Source: Haematobia irritans
Taxonomy: Eukaryota > Arthropoda > Insecta > Diptera > Muscidae
Length of the DNA stretch: 64,000 bases
Direction of reading: 5' to 3'
Assembly: GCF_050003625.1 (NCBI RefSeq)
Contig: NC_134398.1
Location: forward strand, 115,606,145 to 115,670,144
Each line of letters begins with the position of its first letter. Positions within the stretch are counted from its first letter, which is position 1. Below are positions 1 to 10,252 of this stretch, piece by piece. The notes beneath the pieces are model-generated. The model had not been told where the DNA came from. It ran no database searches and saw nothing but the letters and a program-made list of their open reading frames with translations. The position numbers and the translations under genes are program-made.

Positions 1-196
1 AGCTATTTTGGCGGCGACCATGTAACATTTTAACCTGCAACCATGTTGGCTCAGTGAACATGGTTCTAAGAAAAATATAATTGTCCTCATCTAAATTATT
101 ATTATATTGATAAAAAGAATTTTGTTTGAATGAAAAGACAATGGTCACGATTTAAAATGTTATGGTATGCATTCAAACTGTTTTTCTTCTAGTTAA

Positions 197-438
197 CCCT
201 CTAATGCCCCAATTTTTTTGCCAGCTGATTAAATTTTCAATGTTAACGACAAAAAAGCAAGGGAACTAAACAAGAAAAATTTATACTGTAAAATTCAGCG
301 TATGCTGCAAAGCCTCTTGAATAGTTTCAAATAAGTTTTCTTTTTATTTCGCCCATTTTTGTTGTCTTAAGATGTGTTTTACTGAAAGCTTCCTTATTAA
401 ATGAAGCCCGCCTAAAGGCGGGCTTGGGCATTAGAGGG
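197..438. mobile_element. piggyBac-type MITE a (TTAA-flanked)
   Basis: A 242-bp insert has a perfect 13-bp terminal inverted repeat (CCCTCTAATGCCC and its complement). It is flanked by TTAA at 193-196 and by TTAT at 439-442. The related copy at about 32345 reads TAGTTAAAAGAAC without the insert, so it is an empty site and the right TTAA has one substitution. TTAA targets and CCC-starting termini are typical of piggyBac elements. A GC hairpin (GCCCGCC/GGCGGGC) lies next to the right end. Non-coding. Confidence 0.85.
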
Positions 439-504
439 TTATAAGAACATGGTCACAACCTAAAATGTTTTGATCTTTATGAAAACACTTTTTTCATCGT
501 CGGA

Positions 505-572
505 AAATCGCAATGGACTGAATAGTCTAAGTGAGCCTGAATCTTAATCGGGCTGCCACTTTAACCTAACCT
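505..572 (+). mobile_element. 68-bp LINE 3'-tail micro-insertion
   Basis: The insert starts near CAATGGACTGAATAG and ends in ATCGGGCTGCCACTTTAACC plus TAACCT. It is flanked by the 9-bp direct repeat ATCGTCGGA (496-504 and 573-581). The paralogous CATG element at about 32403-32420 lacks it. The sequence matches the 3' end of the LINE relic at 13190-13259, so it looks like an extremely 5'-truncated target-primed insertion. Confidence 0.85.
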
Positions 573-1639
573 ATCGTCGGACAAAGGACGCCACTTGAGA
601 AAAGAAAACACAAAATTAACTTTATTTGTTTGTTTTTATTTATTTATAAACTAATTCTTTATTTATTTGTATTTATAATGCCGTTCAAGCAAACATCATA
701 TATTTTTACACACTCTATTTTATTTAAATTTCAATTAGTAATTATTCCATATTTACATCGTGCCCATCAAATGTAACTGCAAATAAAAATAAATGATACC
801 ATATAGCAAAATGCAGAACAAAAAACACACGACTGACGCACAAAATGGAAATCGTGTGTAACTGCTCAATGTTTTTAAAAAATGTAAATGTATTTATGGC
901 CATGTAATGGTTTTAGACATGTCTATCCTTAACCTATAAACATACTTTTTTTCCCTGTAAAAAAGTAAAAAAATTGAATGGTCAGGTACATGATTTTCCC
1001 GACCATTTAATGGTCTCAAATTCTGTCATTTAAATAAGAGAATGCTTATTGCCACCATACATTTTTCTCCCCTAGAAAACTATTTTTACAAAGGCAAAAC
1101 ACATGGTTTTCGCGGCAATTACATGCTCTAGATAAGCATTAAATGGATACTGCAACCATGTCCAAACATGGTTTTTCTGTACGTGTGGATGTAAATTAAA
1201 AAATTCTGTGAAAATTTGTCAAATAAATAATTTTTGTTATTTTTTATAATTTTTAACGGATCTAACGCTTGTCGGAAACGTTTGACCTCAAATATTTTCA
1301 AAAATTCACAATTTTTTCAGATTGGATTTAACATTTTTTTCGACAAAATTTAAATGATTTGTACCATTTTATTAATTCCTACTCTTTTTCTACCCTCCAT
1401 CATAGGATGGGGGTATATTAACTTTGTCATTCCGTTTGTAACACATCGAAATATTGCTCTAAGACCCCATAAAGTATATATATATTCTGGGTCGTGGTGA
1501 AATTCTGAGTCGATCTAAGCATGTCCGTCCGTCCGTCCGTCCGTCTGTTGAAATCACGCTAACTTCCGAACGAAACAAGCTATCGACTTGAAACTTCGCA
1601 CAAGTAGTTGTTATCGATGTAGGTGGTATTGAAAATGGG

Positions 1640-2870
1640 CCATATCGGTCCACTTTTACGTATAGCCCCCATATAAAGGGACCCTCAGATTTGGCTTGTG
1701 GAGCCTCTAACAGAAGCATATTTCATCCGATCCGGCTGAAATTTGGTATATGGTGTTGGTATATGGTCTCTAACAACCATGCAAAAATTAGTCCACATCG
1801 GTCCATAATTATATATAGCCCCCATATAAACCGATCCACAGATTTTGCTTGCGGAGCCTAAAAGAGAAGCAAATTTCATCCGATCCGGCTGAAATTTGGT
1901 ACATAGTGTTGGTATATGGTCTCTAACAACCATGCAAAAATTGGTCCATATCGGTCCATAATTATATATAGCCCCCATATAAACCGATCCCCAGATTTGG
2001 CTTGTGGAGCCTCTAAGAGAAGCATATTTCATCCGTTCCGGCTGAAATTTGGTACATGGTGTTGGTATATGGTCTCTAACAATCATTCAAAAATTGGTCC
2101 ACATCGGTCCATAATTATATATAGCCCCCATATAAACCGATCCCCAGATTTGGCTTGCGGAGCCCCAAAGAGAAGCAAATTTCATCCGATTCGGCTGAAA
2201 TTTTGTACATGATGTGGCTATATGGTCTCTAACAACCATGCAAAAATTGGTCTACATCGGTCCATAATTATATATAGACCCCATATAAACCGATCCCCAG
2301 ATTTGGCTTGTGAAGCCTCAAAGAGGAGCAAATTGCATCCGATCCGGCAGAAATTTGGTACATGCTATTGGTATATGGTCTCTAACAACCGTGCAAAAAT
2401 TGGTCCACATCGGTCCATAATTATATATAGCGCCCATATAAACCGATCCCCAGATTTGGGGTGCGGAGCCTCAAAGAGAAGCAAATTTCATCCGATTCGG
2501 CTGAAATTTGGTACATGATATTGGTATATGGTCTCTAACAACCATGCAAAAATTGGTCCACATCGGTTCATAATTATATATAGCCCCCATATAAACCGAT
2601 CCCCAGATTTGGCTTGCGAAGTCTCCAAGAGAAGCAAATTTCATCCAATCCGGTTGTAATTTGGAACATGGTGTTAGTATATGATCTTTAACAACCGTGC
2701 CAGAATTTGTCCATATCGGTCCATAATTATATATAGCCCTCATATAAACAGATCCCCAGATTTGACCTCCGGAGCCTCTTGGAGGAGCAAAATTCATCCG
2801 ATCCGGTTCAAATTATGAACGTGGTGTTAGTATATGGTCGCTAACAACCATACCAAAATTAGTCCAATCA
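1640..2870 (+). repeat. 153-bp tandem core of HINE copy A
   Basis: About eight diverged units have the landmark words GGTCTCTAACAACCATGC, CCGATCCCCAGATTTGG and TTTCATCCGATCCGGCTG. The unit is 153 bp, equal to 51 codons, so long frames stay open on both strands without needing selection. These frames are not genes. Confidence 0.9.
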
Positions 2871-2929
2871 CACAAAAATTGGTCCATATCGGTTCATAAT
2901 CATGGTTGCCACTAGAGCCAAAAATAATC

Positions 2930-3730
2930 TACCAAAATTTTATTTCTATAGAAAATTTTGTCAAAATTTTATTTCTAGAGAAAATTTTGTTAAAATTTTA
3001 TTCGGTTCATAATAAAATTTTCATCGTTGTCAAAATTTTATTTCTATAGAAAATTTTGTCAAAATTTTATTTCTATAGAAAATTTTGTCAAAATTTTATT
3101 TCGCATTGTTGTTGTTTTTTATTTCAGCTTAAAACCATACATTGACTAAACTACAAGAGTAGCTTAACCAACAGAGGAAAAGAATGTTTGTCAAATTTAT
3201 TTGGGCAAAGCCCTATAGACTGCAAGATGGTTGGATGGACGCACGTTTCGGAATTACCACATTCCTCATCAGCATCCTCTACTTGCAGCAAAACTATCAA
3301 CCAATTATCAGAATAAATTCAGGCAGTTTATTAAACCCAACAAAAACCACACTTGAACCCTCCGAAAAAAGGTTTTACATTGATAGCCGGCTTATGCCGA
3401 AATAAATTCGAAACAAACATATCTCTTTTTATTTTATTTCTATAGAAAATTTTGTTCAAATTTTATTCGGTTCATAATCATGGTTGCCACTCGAGCCAAA
3501 AATAATCTACCAAGATTTTATTTCTATAGAAAATTTTGTCAAAAGTTTATTTCTATAGAAAATTTTGTTAAAATTTTATTTCTGTAGAAATTTTTGTCAA
3601 AATTTTCTTTCTATAGAAAATTATGTCAAAATTTTTATTTCTATAGAAAAATTTGTGAAAATTTTATTTCTATAGAAAATTTTGTTAAAATTTTATTTCT
3701 GTAGAAAATTTTGTCAAAATTTTATGTCTA
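2930..3730 (+). repeat. 28-bp TTCTATAGAA repeat arrays with embedded 320-bp module
   Basis: Repeats of a 28-bp unit (AAAATTTTGTC plus ATTTTATTTCTATAGA) run at 2930-3100 and 3430-3730. Between them, 3103-3428 is a module that recurs inverted at 54182-54483, again next to 28-bp repeats and HINE sequence. It is therefore probably part of a HINE subfamily. The 73-residue frame at 3184-3405 inside it resembles no family I recognise. Confidence 0.7.
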
Positions 3731-4135
3731 CTTTGTCAAACTGAATTATATACGTATTGGATCGATCTTTTTTGATTTAATATATACCACGTATGGACTT
3801 ACATACAATTTAGAAGATGGTGTTAGGAGGTTTTAAGATACCGTGCCATCGACAAGCGTTACCGCAACTTAAGTAATTCGATTGTGGATGGCAGTGTTTA
3901 GATGAAGTTTCTACGCAATCCATGATGGAGGGTACATAAGCTTCGGCCTGGCCGAACTTACGGCCGTATATACTTGTTTTAACCTATTTGAAACAAAAAA
4001 AGTTAAAATTACCCATTAAAAGTATGAAAAAATTGAATTAAAAGAACTTCCTGGGTAGTTAAAATAAAGAACATCATCAATAAAGAAAATAAAGAACATG
4101 CATTGTCTGGAAAAGTATGAAAAAACCAAGTTATA

Positions 4136-5985
4136 AACAAGTATATACGGCCGTAAGTTCGGCCAGGCCGAATCTTATGTACCCTCCACCATGGATTGCG
4201 TAGGAACTTCTACTAAAGGCTGTCATCCACAATCGAATTACTTGGGTTGCGATAACACTTGCCGATGGCAAGGTATCGTAAAACTTTTTAACACTGTCTT
4301 CTAAATTGTAAGTTAGTCCATAAGGGGTATATATTAAACAAAAAAAAGGCCGATTAAATACGTATATAATTCAGTTTGACAAAATTTTCTATAGAAATAA
4401 AATTTTGACAAAATTTTCTATAGAAATAAAAACTTGACAAAATTTTCTATAGAAATAAAATGTTGACAAAATTTTCTATGGAAGTAAAATGTTGACAAAA
4501 TTTTCTATAGCAATAAAATTTTGACAAAATTTTCTATAGAAATAAAATGTTGACAAAATTTTCTATAGAAATAAAATGTTGACAAAATGTTCTATAGAAA
4601 TAAAATGTTGACAAAATTTTCTACAGAAATAAATTTTTTACAAAATTTTCTATAGAAATAAAATTTTGACAAAATTTTCTATGGAAATAAAATGTTGGCA
4701 AACATTGTTATAGAAATAAACTTTTTACAAAACTTTCTATAGAAATGAAATTTTGACAAAACTTCCTAGTAATAAAATTTGACAATTTTAACATGGCTGT
4801 TAGAGGCCATATACTAACGAAATGTACCAAATTTCAACCGCATCGGATGACTTTTGCTCCTCCAAGAGGCTCCGGAGGTCAAATCTGGGGATCGGTTTAT
4901 ATGGGAGCTATATATAATTATGGACCGATATGGACCAATTTTTGCATGCTGGTTAGAGACCGTATACTAACTTCAGGTACCCAATTTCAAACGGATCGGA
5001 TGAATTTTGCCCCTCCAAGAGGCTCCGGAGGTCAAATCTGGGGATCGGTTTATATGGGAGCTATATATAATTATGGACCGATATGGACCAATTTTTGCAT
5101 GCTTGTTAGAGACCGTATACTAACATCAGGTACCCAATTTCAAACGGATCGGATGAATTTTGCCCCTCCAAGAGGCTCCGGAGGTCAAATCTGGGGATCG
5201 GTTTATATGGGAGCTATATATAATTATGGACCGATATGGACAAGTTTTTTCATGGTTGTTAGAGACCATATACTAATACCACGTACCAAATTTCAATCGG
5301 GTAGGATGAAGTTTGCTCCTCCAAGAGGCTCCGGAGGTCAAATCTGGGGATCGGTTTATATGGGAGCTATATATATTTATGGACCGATATGGACCAATTT
5401 TTGCATGGTTGTTAGAGACCGTATACTAACATCAGGTACCAAATTTCAACCGGATCGGATGAATTTTGCCCCTCCAAGAGGCTCCGGAGGTCAAATCTGG
5501 GGATCGGTTTACATGGGGGCTATATATAATTATGGACCGATATGGACCAATTTTTGCATGGTTGTTAGAGACCGTATACTTAGACCACGTACCAAATTTC
5601 AACCGGATCGGATGAATTTTGCTGCTCCGGAAGGCTCCGCAAGCCAAATTTGGGGATCGGTTTATATGGGGGCTATACGTAAACGTGGACCGATATGGTC
5701 CATTTTCAATACCATCCGACCTACATCAATAACAACTACTTGTGCCAAGTTTCAAGTCGATAGCTAGTTTCGTTCGGAAGTTAGCGTGATTTCCACAGAC
5801 GGACGGACAGCCGGACAGACGGACAGACGGACAGACGGACGGACGGACGGACATGCTTAGATCGACTCAGAATTTCACCACGACCCAGAATATATATACT
5901 TTATGGGGTCTTAGAGCAATATTTCGATGTGTTACAAACGGAATGACAAAGTTAATATACCCCCATCCTATGGTGGAGGGTATAA
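4136..5985 (-). mobile_element. HINE family 1, copy B
   Basis: Inverted relative to copy A. The terminal AACAAGTATATACGGCCG is on the left and the TATACCC hairpin is at about 5958-5985 on the right. Order from the left: 3' stem, 28-bp array (4378-4790), 153-bp core (4793-5650), GGAC microsatellite (about 5800-5852), 5' block. It is inserted in the CCCAGC-type MITE. Confidence 0.85.
4793..5650 (+). repeat. 153-bp core with a 324-codon open frame
   Basis: About six units are very alike, so this array is recently homogenised. The plus frame 4793-5767 encodes repeated 51-residue blocks rich in G, Y and W (GSGGQIWGSVYMGAIYNYGP). The opposite strand is partly open too. A period divisible by three explains the open frame; no signal peptide or known domain is seen. 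I do not call it a gene. Confidence 0.85.
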
Positions 5986-6184
5986 AAATTGAATTAAAAG
6001 AACTTCCTGGGTAGTTAAAATAAAGAACATCATCAATAAAGAAAATAAAGAACATGCATCGTCTGGAAATGCTTTTAAAATTGTGCCTTTGGAAGAACTT
6101 CCAAATTTTTTGGCTGGGAAGTTAAAATTACCCATTAAAATTATGAAAAAGCGAGTTATAAAAAAATTAAATAAATTGAATTTT

Positions 6185-6640
6185 ACCCGGATGGTATTAT
6201 ATTTACTCCTACAAGAGATTCAGGGGCTCAAAACTGGAGATCGGTTTATATGGGGCTATATATAATTATGGACCGATAGCTATCAATTTCTGTATGGTTG
6301 TTAGAGGGTATATACTAAAAACACGTATTAAATTTCAACCGTAGCGGATGAAATTCGCTCTTTAAAGAGGATCCCGAGATCAAATCTTGGGGTCGGTTTA
6401 TGTGGGGTATATATAATTATGGATCAAATTACAAACCAAATCGATCACTTTTTGGCATATACTAATATCGCGTACCAAATTTAAACCGGATCGGATGTAA
6501 TCTGCTCTTTCAGTGAGCTCGCTAGATCAACTCAGAATTTCACTATATACTTGATGGGTTCTTAGATCAATATTATGATGTGTTACAAACGGAATGACAA
6601 AGTTCATATACCTCACACCACCCGGGAATCGGGATTTGAC
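6185..6640 (-). mobile_element. Degenerate HINE family 1 fragment, copy C
   Basis: Decayed 153-bp units (GATCGGTTTATATGGGGCTA) are followed by remnants of the 5' block (AGATCAACTCAGAATTTCAC, GATGTGTTACAAACGGAATG). The microsatellite and both hairpins are lost. Older than copies A and B. Confidence 0.7.
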
Positions 6641-7228
6641 CATCGGTTAACCGGTTTTCTGTATTTCAATGAAATTTCTATTTTACCTTGTCATATTTTT
6701 CCTGTGTAAGCAGCGTTGCCAATTTAACTATATTCCAGTTAGATCTGGCGTTTTTAGCATTTTTATTTTCGACATGTTTCTATAGAAATATGGACAAAAT
6801 GACGTTTTTATCTAACCCTCGCTGTTAGAATAAGATTTTTCACATATTTCAAAGCTCAACGTGTTTGCCCGTCTCCTTTCATTTCATTTGTATTTCAACT
6901 TTAAAAAATTACACATATGACATCACCAATTTCAAATTTGTGTCATACATAATACTACATATTTTTTGTGTGAGCAAGAGTTTTTCGTTTAAATTAGCTC
7001 GAAAAGGGCCTATTTTTCAGTGCCCTTCATTCGTTTTGGCACTTTATTCATGGGGCTCCGAGAGCAAGAGCTAAAAAAAAAGTGCTGAGTCGGAGCTTCG
7101 GAGCCATTTCGAACACTGATTAATATGTATTTTAAGTGAAATAAAAATTTCAAGTTTCTTAAATTTCTATCAAAAATGTGACCGAAAATTGGAATTGGAT
7201 AAAAAACGGTTATTTAGACACCCTAATA
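6641..7228. other. Unclassified AT-rich stretch
   Basis: No gene is recognised. The words ACACATATGACATCACCA and TACTACATATTTTTTGTG recur near 53100-53220 and 54100-54140, so part of it is an old dispersed repeat. Confidence 0.5.
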
Positions 7229-7373
7229 CAGTGAAACCATTCAAACATGGACCTTCTGAAAACCGGTCTGGTGACGTTTGCTATATTAACATTTGAATGT
7301 TATACCTGGACACCTCCCAAATGTGAAGAAAATTTAGGCGACCGTGGGTGAACACCTTTCAGATGTTTCATTG
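7229..7373. mobile_element. pogo-like MITE, copy 1
   Basis: A 145-bp element begins CAGTGAAACC and ends GTTTCATTG, with TA on both sides (7227-7228, 7374-7375). Imperfect inverted termini CAGTGAAACCATTC and CAATGAAACATCTG resemble pogo/Tigger ends. A sister copy lies at 8310-8468. Confidence 0.65.
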
Positions 7374-7526
7374 TACCTGTGTCGAAGCCACTTTAGTTCT
7401 TGATCGATTTATATAGAGGAGTCTGAAAATAATTATGAACCAATTTTCGCTCGCTAATTAGACGACCAAATTCCAATCGGATCAAATGAAATTTTTTTCG
7501 CGCGACTTCAGAAGTAAAATCTGGGG

Positions 7527-8095
7527 CAGAGATGGTCCAAAAGACTATTTTTTGGGTTTTTGACAGTCAAAAAAAGTGTAAACGTCGAAAATGTCATATA
7601 CCTGTATAAAACTTAATAAAAGTAGTAAATTCATAAACCCTCGCGACATTCTTAAATTCGATTTTAAATTAGTGTTTGAATATTTGTACGTAAATATTTA
7701 CGAATTTGTAAAGTTTTTAATATTAATATTTTGAAACTTTTCTCATAAGAAAATTTAAGTTTTTTTTTTATAATAGAAACATACATACAGAAAAAGTTTG
7801 AATTCAACTCCTTTTCAAATTGTTGAACCGGGTTGAAAATAAGAAGTTTTTATGACAGCATGAAATGCCAAACGCCAAGTTGGCCGTTTAAATAAAGTCG
7901 GGTCTGGACAACATTTAATTTTTAACGTACTTTTTATTTTCTCTGATTAAGCAATTTATCAATACAAAAATTACAAAAAAAATAAAATTTATATATGGCA
8001 AAAATGAAGTATTTTACATAGGTTTACGACACGTTCGACGTATAGTAAAATACGTGTATGTCAAGTACGTCGCAGTTTTCGACAGACCATCTCTG
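7527..8095. mobile_element. hAT-like non-autonomous element
   Basis: The 569-bp insert has 11-bp terminal inverted repeats (CAGAGATGGTC at 7527-7537, GACCATCTCTG at 8085-8095). A perfect 8-bp target duplication ATCTGGGG lies at 7519-7526 and 8096-8103. Eight-bp duplications with CAG-starting ends are the hAT hallmark. The duplicated word is the canonical HINE unit sequence, so both boundaries are certain. No transposase frame is present. Confidence 0.9.
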
Positions 8096-8309
8096 ATCTG
8101 GGGATCGGTTTATACGGGGCTATACATAATTATGGAACAAGTTTTTGCATGGTAGTTAGAAAGCATCACGTAACAAATTTCAAACACATCGGACGAAATT
8201 TAATCTTTCAAGAGACTCCGGATCTCAATTCTGAGGAAAGGTTTGTATGATTATGTATAATTATGAACCGATATCGGCCAATGTTTGCTCGGCTTTTGGA
8301 AAGCATATG

Positions 8310-8468
8310 CAGTGACACTCTGAAAACCGGACACCTCTCAAAAGTGGACAGTTGTTGTGAGACATTTACTATATTAACACATTAAAATTAACTTCTCATA
8401 ACTGGTTACCTCCCAAATATGGATAAAATTTAAGTGACCTTTAATGGCCACTTCTGAGAGGTTTCACT
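8310..8468. mobile_element. pogo-like MITE, copy 2
   Basis: Starts CAGTGACACTCTGAAAACCG and ends GAGAGGTTTCACT. It shares the internal words ACTATATTAACA and CACCTCCCAAAT-like text with 7229-7373. Inserted in HINE copy D. Confidence 0.65.
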
Positions 8469-8534
8469 ATAATAAAATATACAAAATTTCAACCGTATCC
8501 AATGAGTTTTTGGTTTTTCAAGAGACTCCAGATG

Positions 8535-8812
8535 CAAAAATATATTAATTTAAAAATAGCCTATAAACATATATGTGTTTAGAAAGAGAGACCTAGAGAG
8601 TATGCTGCAAGTAAAATAATGGGAGTAACCAATTGGCGCTTTAAAAATATATCCACATAAGGAAAATTTCATTAAATTTTGTTTCTGCCAGTGTATGCTC
8701 TAAGGTGAAACATAATATGTTTGATCAATACAAACAATATTTAGTTTGGACCAATCCTGAAAATATATGTGGTTTAAGCAAAATGTGTGAATCGATTTTT
8801 TTTGAGGGTGTA
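8535..8812 (+). mobile_element. Fragment of the tRNA-pair TA element
   Basis: Matches two separated parts of the element at 43736-46157: AAACATATATGTGTTTA and GTAACCAATTGGCGC, then the terminal TTTTTTTTGAGGGTG at about 8797-8811. The tRNA-like centre is missing. Confidence 0.65.
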
Positions 8813-9984
8813 CCGTATAGCCCTTATATAAATCGATTAGACTGTTGTAATGTGTAGAAATGTAATTATAGTCCTTGAATTTGGCGCTACTCTCGGTCTT
8901 ATGTGTTGGTATGTAAATATTAGATCTTAGTTTTTTTTTTGTAGATGAAAACATGTAGTCGTTGAATATTCCATGGAATTAATAAAAAAAAATTGTCATA
9001 TAGCCAATTTAACTTTATATTGGTCAAAGTTTTCCAAGCCTAAAAGAGAAATAAATTTTTAATATTTACTAAATTAGTGTTTTCCACAAAAATAATCCAG
9101 AATTTCCTATATGAAAATGAAACACTACCGTTCGATGCCAAGCCCCTGTAAAATTTATTGAAGATGATCCAAATACTGTGCAATGCAATGAGGAAGAAAT
9201 TCAATCACAGAAAGGGAGTAGTAAAAAATGGTTGCGGCTGCACTCCTTTAAGAATGTTTGATGCTAAAATAAAAAACTTCACAACTCTCTTTTGAAGGGT
9301 CTCATGTAATATTAAAAAGGCGATGTTTCTTGTTTATTCTCTGTGGTTTTTATTTGCATCTCCTGAAGTACTCAAACACTGGTTGAAAGGCGGAGTTTGA
9401 GTATATTTTTTGTAATGCATCAGCATCCCGAGGAAACTCAGGAATTTATTTTGCTACGTGTTCCATTTCCTAAGTTATAAAACAATTAGAATGTCAGTTG
9501 AGTGGAACTCGTGAGAAGGAGTTCCTAATGGATTCCACAGTGGACTTTCTAAGTTAATTAGGAAAGCATCGAAGTATTCCTAAAAGTTATGATGACAAGC
9601 ACAGATGGATGGGAGACAATTATTTGTTGTGAAAATCATAAAATTCATATTTTGCAGTTATTTTGAAGCAATTTTTGAAATTGTAAAAGAGAAACAGCAT
9701 TAGTTGAGAAAATCGAAATTGTGGTCAACATCCTTGCAAGTTACCTTGTTTTTGTTACTTCCACCAATAATTTTAAATGGAAATAAAATCAAGGAAAATA
9801 AAATTAAATAAAAAAGAAAAACAAAATCGTAGCTTATTGGATTGAGCAATTTTACAACAAACCACGGCCACGCTGAAAAAAAACTTGTCTGGCTTCAAGA
9901 TTTTATCTATACCCTAATGATTTTAATATTAATTCTCCTTTAAATTAAACTAATAGGAAACAAAAGAATTTTATTCGTTTTTAT
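8813..9984. other. Unclassified region
   Basis: AT-rich, with no convincing frame, RNA or terminal repeat. It could be unique flanking DNA or very old repeats. Confidence 0.5.
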
Positions 9985-10160
9985 ATCCTCTACCATTGGA
10001 TGGGGGATGTACTAACTTTGTCAATCCGTGTGTAACATATCGAAATATTGGTCTCAGACTCCAAATCTAGCGACGTCCGTCCGTTCGCTTTGAAAAAGAT
10101 ATTGTCGTGAGGCCAAGCATTCAAAGATTACGAATTCGATTTTTGCTTAGCATAGAAAAT
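9985..10160 (+). mobile_element. HINE 5' block fused to a CACTG-MITE fragment
   Basis: Decayed HINE start (CCATTGGATGGGGGATG, AACATATCGAAATATTGG, GTCCGTCCG). From about 10093 it turns into ATATTGTCGTGAGGCCAA and TTTTGCTTAGCATAGAA, which are CACTG-MITE words. Both are truncated. Confidence 0.65.
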
Positions 10161-10252
10161 GGTACGTTGTTCTTTGTATTCATTGCATTTAGTACGACCC
10201 TAGTATTCTGGATTTTTTTGAAACTAACTAGCCGTATTGCGGTGGTGATTTA

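Larger units (their letters stand above)
1..1186 (+). mobile_element. CATG-rich TA element, copy 1 (5' end outside window)
   Basis: Non-coding repeat matching 32158-33248 over most of its length; inverted copies lie at 10253-11757 and 18756-19319. It is full of CATG-containing words and ends with TTTTCTGTACGTG. The intact copy has inverted termini starting CACGCA and a TA duplication, so this is a non-autonomous TIR element; the superfamily is not identified. This copy carries a TTAA MITE and a 68-bp LINE-tail insertion. It lies inside the CCCAGC-type MITE that resumes at about 1187. No coding capacity is seen. Confidence 0.75.
1391..3978 (+). mobile_element. HINE/DINE-1-like helentron relic, family 1, copy A
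   Basis: The 5' end is a TATACCC hairpin (arms TACCCTCCAT and ATGGGGGTATA), followed by the block ATAAAGTATATATATTCTGG and a GTCC microsatellite at 1523-1547. Then come a 153-bp tandem core, 28-bp AT-rich repeats and a 3' block ending GGCCTGGCCGAACTTACGG and TATACTTGTT. Block order and sequence strongly resemble Drosophila DINE-1 (helentron-associated non-autonomous elements). It encodes no Rep/helicase. The call rests on recalled similarity, not a search. Confidence 0.8.
1187..6118 (+). mobile_element. CCCAGC-type MITE, split by two HINE insertions
   Basis: Segments 1187-1390, 3979-4135 and 5986-6118 join into one element. The uninterrupted relative at 55733-56280 (inverted) has the same order, including ACTTCCTGGGTAGTTAAAAT-like text and a GGAAGAACTTCC end before TGCTGGG. 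HINE copies occupy 1391-3978 and 4136-5985. A block of about 120 bp (GAATTAAAAGAACTTCC to AACATGCAT) occurs on both sides of the second HINE, indicating a local duplication. Confidence 0.7.
7395..8560 (-). mobile_element. Degenerate HINE family 1 core, copy D, split twice
   Basis: Decayed 153-bp unit words occur at 7400-7526, 8096-8309 and 8469-8540. The hAT-like MITE at 7527-8095 duplicates 8 bp of the HINE. The pogo-like MITE at 8310-8468 interrupts the word that is normally CATATACTAACACCACG. The two short elements are thus younger than this HINE. Confidence 0.7.

Noticed and set aside
1685..2797. Several open frames of 73-133 codons on both strands in the HINE core
   Set aside because: The 153-bp period keeps frames open; the products are repeats of one unit and lack independent coding evidence.
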